Shown: piece by piece, positions 18,626-26,890 of the stretch
Position numbering within the stretch: position 1 is the stretch's first letter
Layout of the letters: each line of letters begins with the position of its first letter
Source: Gammaproteobacteria bacterium
GTDB lineage: Bacteria > Pseudomonadota > Gammaproteobacteria > Coxiellales > Coxiellaceae
Assembly: GCA_030425685.1 (NCBI GenBank)
Contig: JAUIAD010000012.1
Coordinates: 34,768 to 98,767, forward strand
DNA: 64,000 nt
Direction of reading: 5' to 3'
The notes under the pieces: generated by a model
Database searches by the model: none
What the model was told of the DNA's origin: nothing
The model's input: only the letters and a program-made list of their open reading frames with translations
Program-made: the position numbers and the translations under genes

Positions 18626-18817
18626 ATTTCTCCAATAAAGATAGCCACCTAATGAGAGTATATTATACAAAAAATATATTGTATAAAAAATAAACATTTA
18701 TAAACAGGCCGTTTCCAAACGTTATCTAATTAACTCATTGAATTAATGCGGTTTTACCAATATAGCAAAGCCATACCTCTGACAACAAAGCCCTTTTTGC
18801 CATAAATGCGGCCATAA

Positions 18818-20293
18818 TTATGCACCACTAGATGTTGTCACACCCACTTGATCGAAGCCCATCCCATTTCCTTCATCCCTATCTTGCTCTACAGCAGCAG
18901 AAGAACTTCCATCAGAATTTTTCTCAGCAAAAAAAGCATTAGGATTAGCCTCTTTAGCTTCTTTAGCTTCTTTAGCTTCTTTAGCTTCTTTAGCTTCTTT
19001 AGCTTCTTTAGCTTCTTTAAGATAATCGGTCGACATATTTAAATAGCCTTCGATAATTGAAGTGATGGGATCAGCCTGAATAGAAGCGGGAAAGCATGAG
19101 GGTAATTCTTGATGAACCTTAGCAATCCTCTGCTCCCACCGATATGCCATCATACAACTTTTCCGTCCAATTTTACCCTTAGGAAAATTGAAGTAAAGCA
19201 CTTCACCAACCCGTTGTTTCCACCAAACTTCCATTTCAGGAATTTTTTGCGCAAGCTCACCATCTAGTTGCTTGGTCTCACCATTTGCCTGCTTAACTTC
19301 ATTACTTACTTCTTTAGCCTCAACATCCACTTGAACCGCTTGATTATCCAAGCCCAGAATCACTGCCCCTCCAGGGTAGTTTTTGTCAGCTAATAAATTT
19401 TGGAAAGCTTGCTTACCTTGAGCACCGATATTGTTATTGCTAAGTTGCAGCGTGATTGAGGCAGAAGATCTTAACAGCGCTTCGGCTAATGCTATAGCGC
19501 CCTCATCACCAATTTTACAGTGGGTTAATGATAGTGTAAGTGGAGCTTTGCACTGAGGAAGTACTTGCGCAAGTGCTTTTGCTAATTGATCACCTCCTAG
19601 CACATTGTTATTAAGTATCATGGTGACAGGCACCTTGAAACTGGGGAACGAGCTTACCAATGCTGAAGCACCCTCATAACCAATATGGGTGTCAATAAGA
19701 TTAAGCGTAACTGGGAATTTATCAAAATTGGGAAGCGCATTCGCAATGGCTATAGCACCTTGATTGCCAATATTGTTACGAGCAAGCGTTAATTTAAGAG
19801 GAGAATTACATCGCGAAAACACATTCGCAAATTCTTTAGCACCCTCATGGCTAATGCTGCAATTATGAAACTCAAGCGTAATTGGGGCCTGGTTATTAGA
19901 CAATGCCGTTGCAAATGCTTTAGCTCCTTGATCACCAATAGGGCAGTCTTCAAGATAAAGCATAAAATGTGACTTACAGTCAGAAAGTGCATCTGCAACC
20001 CATGGAGCAGTAGCAGCGTCTAGAGAACCTCTCTTTAGCCTGACACTCACTGGAACAGAGCATTTTTGCAGCGCTTCTTTTAATACCGGGGTAGAACTTT
20101 TACCAAACTTAGAGACATTAAAACTAAGCAAGACTTTTTCAACACCCTTAGCTTCTGTCGGATTATTAACAAAAGCCGAAAAGTCTTTTAAGGTAAAAAT
20201 TGATTTCTCAGGGCTTGTTTCTGCAGGTTTAGATCTGCTAGTGCCAAAGCTCCAAAAGCTTGTGAAGTTATTCCTACGTCTCATTGGATACAT
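18818..20293 (-). CDS. Leucine-rich-repeat protein, putative effector
   Basis: The 491-residue protein has about eight ribonuclease-inhibitor-type leucine-rich repeats of 27-29 residues between about residues 60 and 310 (pattern LxLxxxxIGDEGAxALAxAL). These are common in eukaryotic proteins and in Legionellales effectors. A second region (about 340-430) is charged and helical and unrecognised. It is followed by about eight KEA triplets and a Ser/Ala-rich tail. There is no signal peptide or membrane segment. The gene stands alone and has a PmrA-like box with a -10 element about 60 bases upstream. The host target is unknown. Effector status is inferred from domain type and promoter. Confidence 0.8.
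   Translation of the reverse strand: MYPMRRRNNFTSFWSFGTSRSKPAETSPEKSIFTLKDFSAFVNNPTEAKGVEKVLLSFNVSKFGKSSTPVLKEALQKCSVPVSVRLKRGSLDAATAPWVADALSDCKSHFMLYLEDCPIGDQGAKAFATALSNNQAPITLEFHNCSISHEGAKEFANVFSRCNSPLKLTLARNNIGNQGAIAIANALPNFDKFPVTLNLIDTHIGYEGASALVSSFPSFKVPVTMILNNNVLGGDQLAKALAQVLPQCKAPLTLSLTHCKIGDEGAIALAEALLRSSASITLQLSNNNIGAQGKQAFQNLLADKNYPGGAVILGLDNQAVQVDVEAKEVSNEVKQANGETKQLDGELAQKIPEMEVWWKQRVGEVLYFNFPKGKIGRKSCMMAYRWEQRIAKVHQELPSCFPASIQADPITSIIEGYLNMSTDYLKEAKEAKEAKEAKEAKEAKEAKEANPNAFFAEKNSDGSSSAAVEQDRDEGNGMGFDQVGVTTSSGA
18951..19019. repeat. Nine-base tandem repeat inside the LRR gene
   Basis: The unit TCTTTAGCT is repeated seven times perfectly and then partially, encoding Lys-Glu-Ala triplets on the minus strand. 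Because the unit is a multiple of three, slippage would change protein length without a frameshift. Confidence 0.95.
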
Positions 20294-20350
20294 CTCTCAA
20301 CAGCTACTTGCGCCAATTGCCGGGCAATTATTAACCAAATTAAAACAAGG

Positions 20351-20383
20351 ATATTATCAATCTATCATTAAGGGAGTATTAAA
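20351..20383 (-). promoter_or_regulatory. PmrA-like box and -10 element upstream of the LRR gene
   Basis: On the minus strand TTAAT (20382-20378) and TTAAT (20371-20367) are separated by ACTCCC, exactly six bases. Ten bases further TAATAT (20356-20351) can serve as -10. The spacing is the same as upstream of the U-box gene. The predicted leader is about 50 nt. The box touches the 3' end of the IS3-family remnant. Confidence 0.6.
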
Positions 20384-20684
20384 AATCTCTATAGCTAACA
20401 TAAAACAGGTGGTTTTCAAGATTATCACCTATATTCAATTGAAAAGCTGCCAACTCCACATGATGCGTCAACACTTTCCCGAAAATGACAGCGGCTAAAT
20501 ACATCCAGCCTTCATTTGTCCAGACATAGCTAATATCGCCGACACATTTCTCACTAGGCTTTTCTGCAATAAAGTCTCTCTGCAGCCTGTTTGGCGCAAT
20601 TGGTAGTTTGTAATTTGAAGTCGTAGTTGCTTTAAATTTTTTCTTTGTTTTACGGTATAAATTAGCTTTTTTCATCAATTTCAC
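20379..20684 (-). pseudogene. IS3-family transposase (OrfB) remnant
   Basis: About 60 residues match the start of the IS3/IS150-type OrfB integrase: an MKKANLYRKTKKKFKATT segment, then PIAPNRLQRDFIAEKPSEKCVGDISYVWTNEGWMYLAAVI. That is the beginning of the rve domain with its first catalytic Asp. The usual continuation after AVI is missing; the frame continues with about 30 unrelated-looking residues and stops. The N-terminal DNA-binding part, the remaining DDE residues and the terminal inverted repeats are not visible. It is a dead fragment immediately upstream of the LRR promoter. Confidence 0.85.
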
Positions 20685-20905
20685 AACTCGCCTTCGAAAG
20701 AAGGGGTAATTTTATCGGTATCCTCAGCAGTTACGCATACTCTGTCAATTCTTGTTATTTCTTTTTTTGCTCATTCCTTGTTTTATCATGGAGGTTTGAT
20801 AAGTAAAGTTCTCGGTGTGGAGCACATTTTAAATATTGTCAGTGGTTTCCTTATTAAGGAACCATTTTCATTATAATTGGCTTAATAACCGTACTTTATC
20901 ACTAG

Positions 20906-21685
20906 CTAATGGGCATATTTTGCATATGATAGCAGTACACTAACAGCGATTGTGATGAATAGTCCAAAGAGCATGATTATAAAGTTAGTGTTGTTGCTAC
21001 AGTTTTTGACAAATGGTGTGTGCCTTAATCCATGTGTTGTTGCTAAATAGAGGAAGACACCTGAAGCCATACTCATTATGACTGCCTTAAATATAAGCGC
21101 TGACTGCCCCGTAAGATATTGATGAACAAAAGACCCTAAAATTATCCCAAGAGGAGTTGCAAACGCAAAGCATAAAAATGCAATATAAACCTGTTGGCGA
21201 GTCATTTTACTTTTCACCATAGTAAGCGCTAATGCAAATGAGGCTGATCCTTTATGTGCAATGATAGCGAGAAAAATCATTATTGCGGCAAAAGTGTCAC
21301 TTATTCCAAGGGCAGTGCCTAATAAAAAAGAGCAAATTCCAATCATTATGGTCATTATGATGGGTATGATGATAGAATCTGTCTCTTTCTCTTGTTTGAG
21401 GTGATCCAACCTATGCTCTAATGCTAACAAGAGTATAAAAACACCAATAGCAATATAGGTGGCTATAGGATAAGCCTTATGGGATAGAAATTTGTCCCAT
21501 AGTGAAAATGCACCCGGTAGCATAACGCTTAACGATAACGCTAAAAAAACTCCAGAAGTGAAAGCCTTACCTCTAGGAAAATCATGTTCCATTATAGTCT
21601 CATTAGCTTTTAGTAATGGGTAAGCCCCTCCAACTAAGCTAACCATTAAAATAATGGAAAATGAGATCCACTGAAAACCTGTCAT
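20906..21685 (-). CDS. ZIP-family metal transporter homologue (zinc uptake), distal copy
   Basis: The 259-residue membrane protein has about seven to eight hydrophobic segments and the ZIP-type signature IIAHKGSASFALAL in the fifth, where His contributes to the metal site. ZIP proteins move Zn2+ or related divalent metals into the cytoplasm. It is last in a minus-strand run after a second ZIP homologue and a CobW GTPase, all downstream of a Zur box, which supports zinc. A 107-bp gap separates it from the second ZIP gene, so it might have its own promoter. Confidence 0.8.
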   Translation of the reverse strand: MTGFQWISFSIILMVSLVGGAYPLLKANETIMEHDFPRGKAFTSGVFLALSLSVMLPGAFSLWDKFLSHKAYPIATYIAIGVFILLLALEHRLDHLKQEKETDSIIIPIIMTIMIGICSFLLGTALGISDTFAAIMIFLAIIAHKGSASFALALTMVKSKMTRQQVYIAFLCFAFATPLGIILGSFVHQYLTGQSALIFKAVIMSMASGVFLYLATTHGLRHTPFVKNCSNNTNFIIMLFGLFITIAVSVLLSYAKYAH

Positions 21686-21792
21686 GAAAATATACCCTCT
21701 TATTAAAGCATGAACTACAAATCCGAATTGCCTTAGGTTTAAAAATTATCACGTAATAAAAGCTATTTCGCTAGGCTTTGAATAAATTTATC

Positions 21793-22545
21793 TTATAGCC
21801 AAATAGCCACAACCGCCATTAAGAGAAACCCCATTATAACGTAAAAGTATTGAAACAAATCGCAACACCCTTTTTCGCTAATTACTTTTTTAAAACCATG
21901 CAGTGTTCCAAGGTAGATAAATGTGCCCGCAGCAATAGAAGAAAATATGGGCTGAATAAACACATTCCTTAGATAGTGATGCGTTAGCATGTTTCCAAAA
22001 TAAATGCCTAGCGGTACCATCAGACTAAAAGCAAGAAATAAGCCAATGCGATTACTCAGCTTCAAGCTGGTTTTATTGATATAAACTGAAAGTGAAAAAC
22101 TAGCAGCCCACTTATGAGCAACGATGGCAATGAATAAGATAATAGACAAGCTAACGTTGGTTGCGATACCTAATGCTGCACCAGCAAAAAAACTATGAAT
22201 AGAAAGCATAATGGTTGATGCGATAGCGATAAAAAGTGACTGGTTTTTATTGTGTTTCTTCATGAAGAAACCAATATGTTCAGATAATAAAAATACTAAA
22301 AAAGTTGCTCCGCAAATAACAAAAGCCCAAGGATAGTCAAAACCTAATTTTGAAAATCCATCTGACGCATCAGCAAGCATATGAATAAGTCCGGCTCCAA
22401 GAAATACACCATTAGCAATTGCCTCGCCGACTGGAAAATTATATTTTCCTGGATTTTTTAGCTTAAGGATAAATGGGATACAGCCAGAAACAACAGTCAA
22501 AAGAAATATGACAGCTGTCATTAATAAAGTAATATTTGCAGACAT
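21793..22545 (-). CDS. ZIP-family metal transporter homologue, proximal copy
   Basis: This 250-residue paralogue of the neighbouring protein has about eight hydrophobic segments. It carries GAGLIHMLADASDGF in an early segment (His and Asp) and IVAHKWAASFSLSV in the fifth. It begins 18 bp after the CobW gene stops, so it is co-transcribed. The role is probably zinc uptake under limitation. Two diverged ZIP copies in one operon might differ in metal or membrane orientation; that is a guess. Confidence 0.82.
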   Translation of the reverse strand: MSANITLLMTAVIFLLTVVSGCIPFILKLKNPGKYNFPVGEAIANGVFLGAGLIHMLADASDGFSKLGFDYPWAFVICGATFLVFLLSEHIGFFMKKHNKNQSLFIAIASTIMLSIHSFFAGAALGIATNVSLSIILFIAIVAHKWAASFSLSVYINKTSLKLSNRIGLFLAFSLMVPLGIYFGNMLTHHYLRNVFIQPIFSSIAAGTFIYLGTLHGFKKVISEKGCCDLFQYFYVIMGFLLMAVVAIWL

Positions 22546-22563
22546 TTTTCGTTCTCAATTCAT

Positions 22564-23811
22564 TCAGGGTTGTTCAACGAAAAAATCCTTTTCAACATTT
22601 TCCTCTTGGAACCAGTTTGGAAACGGGTCGTTTATTGAGTGGTATTTTTCAGGAGATTCCCAATAATCATATATTAAGCATTGATCCAGTTCGCCTTTAA
22701 TAAAGTCAACATCCATATCGTCTTTTAATCCTATAAAGACAATTTCCTGCCTTTTATCACCACCCTGTTCTCTCCAGTGTTTATTAAGCATATCTTGGAA
22801 TTCTTTGCTATCAGGCCACTCTTTTTTATCTACTGAAGACCACCATACGCCTAACCCTTGATGTCTAACCAAACTACCTGCTTGTGAGACTTCACCGATA
22901 TATTCTGGCCTAGTAGATAGCCAGAAAAAACCTTTTGCTCGAATTATTCCTGGCCACTTAACGTTGTTTAAGAAGTGCATGAATTTTTCTGGATCAAAGG
23001 GGAGCCTTGCACGATAGACAAATGAAGTAATACCATACTCTTCAGTTTCAGGCGTATGATTTTTAAAGTCGTAAAGCTCTTTACTCCATAACGGATGGTT
23101 TTCCGCTCTTTCCAAATCAAAGCTACCCGTGTTAATAATTTTCTGTAGAGGAAGATCACAGTAATTCGTTTCTATGACTTCAGCATCAGTATTGAGTCCT
23201 TTGATAACAGATCTAATGACTCTCAAGTCTTCTTCTGTACAATCGGAGATTTTGTTTAACACAATGGTGCTTGCAAATTCGATTTGCTCAACCATCAGAT
23301 CAATGATCGCTCGCTCATCTTCTTCACCCAAGCTCTCACCTGTATTCTTCAAATATTCTGTTGAATTATAATTTGAAAGAAAATTTACTGCATCAACAAC
23401 CGTGATCATGTTATCTATATAAGCCACATCCGCCAAGCTGTCCCCATTCTCATCACGAAACTCAAATGTTGCAGCAACGGGTAATGGCTCTGAAATACCA
23501 GTACTTTCAATCACTAGATAGTCATACTTACCCTCAGCAGCTAACTGCTTAACCTCTTCCAATAAGTCTTCTCGTAATGTGCAACAAATACAGCCATTAC
23601 TCATTTCAACCATTTTTTCTTCTGTCGTAGATAAATGATTTTGCGTGCTGTTGATAAATTCCGCATCAATATTTACTTCGCTCATATCGTTTACGATGAC
23701 AGCAATTTTTAAGTCTTCTCGGTTATTTAACAAACGATTAAGCAACGTTGTTTTACCTGATCCAAGAAATCCTGAGAGTACTGTCGTAGGCAATCTGTTC
23801 ATTTGAAGCAT
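22564..23811 (-). CDS. CobW/COG0523-family GTP-binding zinc metallochaperone
   Basis: This 415-residue G3E-family GTPase has a Walker A GSGKTTLLN (about residues 18-26), the metal-binding CxCC motif in NGCICCTLRED, and the ESTGISEP switch region. It also has the NKIS nucleotide-specificity motif and a C-terminal CobW_C domain. Zur-controlled members (ZigA, YciC, ZagA) deliver zinc to client enzymes when zinc is scarce. Here it is the first gene after the Zur box and is followed by ZIP genes, which fits that role rather than cobalamin synthesis. Confidence 0.92.
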   Translation of the reverse strand: MLQMNRLPTTVLSGFLGSGKTTLLNRLLNNREDLKIAVIVNDMSEVNIDAEFINSTQNHLSTTEEKMVEMSNGCICCTLREDLLEEVKQLAAEGKYDYLVIESTGISEPLPVAATFEFRDENGDSLADVAYIDNMITVVDAVNFLSNYNSTEYLKNTGESLGEEDERAIIDLMVEQIEFASTIVLNKISDCTEEDLRVIRSVIKGLNTDAEVIETNYCDLPLQKIINTGSFDLERAENHPLWSKELYDFKNHTPETEEYGITSFVYRARLPFDPEKFMHFLNNVKWPGIIRAKGFFWLSTRPEYIGEVSQAGSLVRHQGLGVWWSSVDKKEWPDSKEFQDMLNKHWREQGGDKRQEIVFIGLKDDMDVDFIKGELDQCLIYDYWESPEKYHSINDPFPNWFQEENVEKDFFVEQP

Positions 23812-23833
23812 TTTCCTGGTTGTGTCAATTTTA

Positions 23834-23858
23834 GAAAGTGTTACACTATAACACTTTG
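23834..23858. promoter_or_regulatory. Zur box between cobW-type gene and zur
   Basis: AAAGTGTTA and TAACACTTT are perfect 9-bp inverted arms around CACTA, flanked by G on both sides. This closely matches the gammaproteobacterial Zur operator (GAAATGTTATAnTATAACATTTC). It lies 23 bp upstream of the cobW-type start and about 80 bp from zur, so one Zur dimer pair could repress the transport operon and perhaps zur itself. Confidence 0.88.
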
Positions 23859-23936
23859 AGATTAGAAGTCAATTTAGTAAAATGTCATTTTTTATCATTA
23901 GGCTGAACCTCTAAAATTATTTAAGGCATTGATAAA

Positions 23937-24368
23937 TTGGAAAAATTAGATTTATTGCTTAGAGCAAAGAGATATTGTGAGGCTGGAAAGCATAGGTTCA
24001 CTCAGCCAAGAGAGCGGGTGTTATCATTGCTTATAAAGTCTACAGCACCAATGGGCGCCTATCAGATTCTTGAGCTACTATCATCTGATAAAGGAAAAAT
24101 AAATCCGCCAACTATTTACAGGGCTATTGAATTTTGGGCTCAACATGGGTTTATTCATAAGATCCAAAGCATGAATGCTTATATGATATGTTGCGAGCAT
24201 CAGCGCCATGTAAATTTCTGCATATTTGTCTGCGACGATTGCCACATGGTGGTTGAGTTAGAAATGAACCGCCTTCCTAAGCCTATTACGGCGGATATAG
24301 AAAACAAACATTGGACCATCTCTGGCTCAAATACTGAAATTCATGGTACTTGCAATCAGTGCAGCTAA
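23937..24368 (+). CDS. zur: Zinc uptake regulator, Fur family
   Basis: The 143-residue protein is a Fur-family repressor closest to Zur. Its winged helix contains PPTIYRAIEFWAQHGFIHK, as in E. coli Zur. The metal ligands are visible: structural zinc cysteines in CDDC and HGTCNQC, and a further Cys and His pair at YMICCEHQRHVNF. The only in-frame start with upstream homology is a TTG at 23937, preceded by AAGG; no ATG gives a full-length protein. It is divergent from the cobW-ZIP operon and shares the Zur box with it. Confidence 0.92.
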   Translation: MEKLDLLLRAKRYCEAGKHRFTQPRERVLSLLIKSTAPMGAYQILELLSSDKGKINPPTIYRAIEFWAQHGFIHKIQSMNAYMICCEHQRHVNFCIFVCDDCHMVVELEMNRLPKPITADIENKHWTISGSNTEIHGTCNQCS

Positions 24369-24378
24369 TATACCGGAG

Positions 24379-24649
24379 GGCTTTGTTGCATCAAAAGCAT
24401 CTTCTGGTACTTGAAATTTAGCAGAGACTCTCAAAATGGTATAAGCACCGTGAAATCTAGCACAATTACATGGAGTTAAAAATACCTCAAAGAATGAGAG
24501 TCTCAAACAGCGCTGAGCATAACAAATTTCTTAAAAGTAGAGGAAGAGTTTTTTCTGAAATGCACTCTATTTTGGTAGGACACAGTAGTACAAAGCCACT
24601 ACTAGGTGGACGGCGGCTGAAGTCAGGCTTCAGTTGATGCAACAAAGCC
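24379..24649. mobile_element. Non-autonomous IS6-like element (MITE-type, 271 bp)
   Basis: The 16-bp ends GGCTTTGTTGCATCAA and TTGATGCAACAAAGCC are perfect inverted repeats of the type seen at IS6-family ends. The interior has no transposase frame. A repeated GAGAGTCTC/GAGACTCTC segment lies inside. The 8-bp flanks differ (TACCGGAG and ATCCCGGA), so no target duplication remains. Confidence 0.75.
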
Positions 24650-24683
24650 ATCCCGGATAGCGCCCTTCGGGCTTATCCAGGAT
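24650..24683. terminator. Hairpin of the ATCC...GGAT family, probable terminator
   Basis: ATCCCGGATAgCGCCC, a TTCG tetraloop and GGGCTTATCCAGGAT form a long, slightly imperfect stem, followed by GACAGATTTTTGTT on the plus strand. It lies between the convergent zur and methyltransferase genes. Confidence 0.65.
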
Positions 24684-24703
24684 GACAGATTTTTGTTAGC
24701 GCT

Positions 24704-26278
24704 CTAAACAGCTGCTAAGCTAGGATGTTCCTTTTCGATATGTTCGATCCATTCTTTCGCATTTTCAGCTTCTGGGTCATAGCTCAACGCTTTCTTGAAG
24801 CTTTCTAAAGCATCTTGATAGCGATCTAAGTGATAGTAAGACAACGCCATATTATAAAGCAGACCAAATTGCTCACCAAAATAGTATTCAGACTTTTTAA
24901 AGTAGTGCAAAGCTTTATCATGATCTTTGATATATTGGAAGAAAACACCAATATCAAACATCACATCATAGGCACCCGGCATAAAATAGAAGTTATTAGA
25001 AATCTGTACCATATTCTCAGCCAGGTAATTCACCGTCACTGCATCGGTGTTCTCAATATCCTCACAGATTTTCTTCACCAGTTTTTTGAAAATGTGTGGA
25101 TCCCAATGGGTAAAACAAAGGTGAGAAGCCAACGTTGCCACATCATAATCTTCAAAGTTTTCACTAACACGTCGGTGTAAGAGAAAATAATGCGACGGGC
25201 TCATTTCTTCAATATAGTGACGAACGGCATAACGGAAGTTTGGCAAGTCTTTTAAATCAACACCACTCATACCAACGATGCTATCAATACCTTTACGCGG
25301 AATTTGTAAAACAGCTTCGCCACCGACACGCTGGAAGTACTCAGAGATAGCGCGGTAGTTTACCATCAAAGAGAAGCTACCGTGGAAGCTAATGCCTGGT
25401 TTACCAAGATGATCCAACTGCTCCATACCGGAATAAGCTTTATCAGAAGAAATCAACACCATTTTCTTATTAAGCTTCATCAAATTACGAATGGTGCGTA
25501 GTCCGGCAATAGGGAATAGCATATAGGTGTTAGTCAGTGATTTTTTAAAGCGATACAACACCGCATTAAAGTTCTTATCAGTGTAATACTGATCCGCTGC
25601 TTTTTGATTCGAGTACTCGACAGATAAATTGTCAAAGTTATTTAATATGCCATCAGCATAATCTTCAGCAGGTGCTTTTAGTGACACCAAAGCCTCTTCC
25701 AATTTGCCGTTATGAATATAAAAACAATCATGTGAAACGGTATCAAAAATATAATTGGCATACACCATGGTTGGGTTGATAACGTTTTCAGGCGTTAAGG
25801 TAATTTTACGCTCTGTTAAAAACATTTCTTGATCTTCTTCCATATTAAAGATCGCAAAATCTAAAACACCTTGGTCAACAAAAGCAGATAAGGCTTCTTG
25901 CTTACGCCAGAACTCTAAATTGCTTTCGGTAAAATCTGTCATCACGTAGCAAAATTTAATGTCTTCTAAACCTAACTCTAAACGTAAATCAACGATGCGT
26001 TTTAAAGCGTGAAAACTAAAGCAACCTGAACCGGTACCCAATTCAAAAATATAAAAAGTATGTTCTTTTGCTTCCGGATTAGCAGTAATATAATCACGCA
26101 TAAAATTAATAACGAGCTGCGCGTAGCAATTAGCGATATAGGGATTACTGGTAACATAGAAAGGAACTTGTTGTGACCAAGCATGCACGCCTTGATTTGC
26201 AAAGTAGTCGCGTTGGAATTTCCACAGTAAAGATTCAGAGAGGCGTTTTCTTTCGTCAATAAGAACTGGCTCAGTCAT
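24704..26278 (-). CDS. SAM-dependent methyltransferase (MidA/DUF185-like) with C-terminal TPRs
   Basis: The protein (524 residues) starts with the layout of MidA/NDUFAF7-type arginine methyltransferases: a YVTSNPYIANCYAQ segment, the SAM-binding FELGTGSGCFS motif (about residues 78-90), and a MTDFTESN motif II. NDUFAF7 methylates a complex I subunit in mitochondria; the bacterial substrates are not settled. The last ~95 residues form two to three tetratricopeptide repeats (LLYNMALSYYHLDRYQDALESFKKAL), an unusual addition. The longest frame begins with GTG; I chose the next codon, ATG 26278. It is monocistronic. Confidence 0.78.
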   Translation of the reverse strand: MTEPVLIDERKRLSESLLWKFQRDYFANQGVHAWSQQVPFYVTSNPYIANCYAQLVINFMRDYITANPEAKEHTFYIFELGTGSGCFSFHALKRIVDLRLELGLEDIKFCYVMTDFTESNLEFWRKQEALSAFVDQGVLDFAIFNMEEDQEMFLTERKITLTPENVINPTMVYANYIFDTVSHDCFYIHNGKLEEALVSLKAPAEDYADGILNNFDNLSVEYSNQKAADQYYTDKNFNAVLYRFKKSLTNTYMLFPIAGLRTIRNLMKLNKKMVLISSDKAYSGMEQLDHLGKPGISFHGSFSLMVNYRAISEYFQRVGGEAVLQIPRKGIDSIVGMSGVDLKDLPNFRYAVRHYIEEMSPSHYFLLHRRVSENFEDYDVATLASHLCFTHWDPHIFKKLVKKICEDIENTDAVTVNYLAENMVQISNNFYFMPGAYDVMFDIGVFFQYIKDHDKALHYFKKSEYYFGEQFGLLYNMALSYYHLDRYQDALESFKKALSYDPEAENAKEWIEHIEKEHPSLAAV

Positions 26279-26458
26279 CACAGATCAACCTTAGGTAAAT
26301 ATATTACATTATTTCATCCGTGATCCGAGTTCCATTCCTTCGTATTTATACAATGTGAATTATTCTATAATAGAGGGATAAGAACTAGCAAGAAGATTTC
26401 TCGTTTTTAAATCAATGGTATCGGCAGGCTAGCTAAACCCAGGATGTATTACTTGATA

Positions 26459-26495
26459 TTAATACTAATTTAATAATTGTTAATTTTTTCTTAAT
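26459..26495 (+). promoter_or_regulatory. Tandem PmrA-like boxes without a clear target gene
   Basis: Four TTAAT units start at 26459, 26470, 26480 and 26491. The first and second, and the third and fourth, are each exactly six bases apart, giving two complete operator patterns reading rightwards. TGCTATTTT at 26506-26514 could be an extended -10. The only frame downstream (ATG 26551) runs into the repeats, so this may be the promoter of a decayed gene or a small RNA. The block is very AT-rich, so chance is a real alternative. Confidence 0.4.
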
Positions 26496-26732
26496 CTCAA
26501 AATGGTGCTATTTTTGATCAATTCGCTATTTCAGACCAATATTTGCACGTATGTTACTAGCATTAAATACGTGTAATTCTCCTGTTCTCCTAGTGGTTAA
26601 CGGTACAATATTAGTTTTTATTTTAGACAAAAATTTTCTTGATCGAACATTGACCAAACTATTCCTTTTCATTAAAGCAACTGGTAAAGACAAATTAAAT
26701 GATAAGCGATCAATAGCTCCTAAAGGACGTAG

Positions 26733-26752
26733 GAGCGCAGCACGCTGCGCCC
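26733..26752. repeat. Dispersed palindrome, copy 4 (degenerate)
   Basis: It aligns with the 20-bp palindrome with two mismatches and keeps the flanks CGTAG and GCAAATAT found at copy 3. Confidence 0.7.
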
Positions 26753-26798
26753 GCAAATATCTTGCCACCGGACGATTCATTAATATTTACACCCAAAC

Positions 26799-26818
26799 GG
26801 GCACAGCATGCTGTACCC
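26799..26818. repeat. Dispersed palindrome, copy 5
   Basis: GGGCACAGCATGCTGTACCC matches the compensated variant at 14166 with one mismatch. It is preceded by ACACCCAAAC as at 14166, and paired head-to-head with the copy at 26872. Confidence 0.8.
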
Positions 26819-26871
26819 CTACAGGATTTTAATTTTCTTCGTGCAAACTCACACTAAACACAGAAACGTAG

Positions 26872-26890
26872 GGGCGCAGCATGTGCGCCC
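26872..26890. repeat. Dispersed palindrome, copy 6 (one-base deletion)
   Basis: It matches the palindrome with one base missing in the right arm and is preceded by CGTAG. It forms a pair with copy 5 in the same arrangement as 14166/14240. Confidence 0.75.

Larger units (their letters stand above)
24369..24703. other. Intergenic region occupied by an IS6-like element and a hairpin
   Basis: This 335-bp gap between convergent zur and the methyltransferase gene is almost filled by a 271-bp element with terminal inverted repeats (24379-24649) and a hairpin (24650-24683). I see no gene. Confidence 0.8.

Noticed and set aside
18740..18765. ATTAA...ATTAA repeat upstream of the small secreted protein.
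   Set aside because: The spacing between the units is eight bases, not six, and the sequence is partly palindromic.
18951..19019. Short regular repeats as a CRISPR array.
   Set aside because: The unit is nine bases, uninterrupted by spacers and in frame within the LRR gene.
18848..19042. Plus-strand open frame over the 9-bp repeat (Phe-Ser-rich).
   Set aside because: It is a shadow of the minus-strand KEA repeat of the LRR gene.
24371..24657. Target-site duplication around the IS6-like element.
   Set aside because: The 8-bp flanks share only CCGGA out of register, so no duplication can be claimed.
26526..26832. Overlapping 84- and 93-codon open frames in the repeat-rich gap.
   Set aside because: Both run through the dispersed palindromes, lack ribosome-binding sites and show no recognisable domain, so they look like by-products of the repeats.
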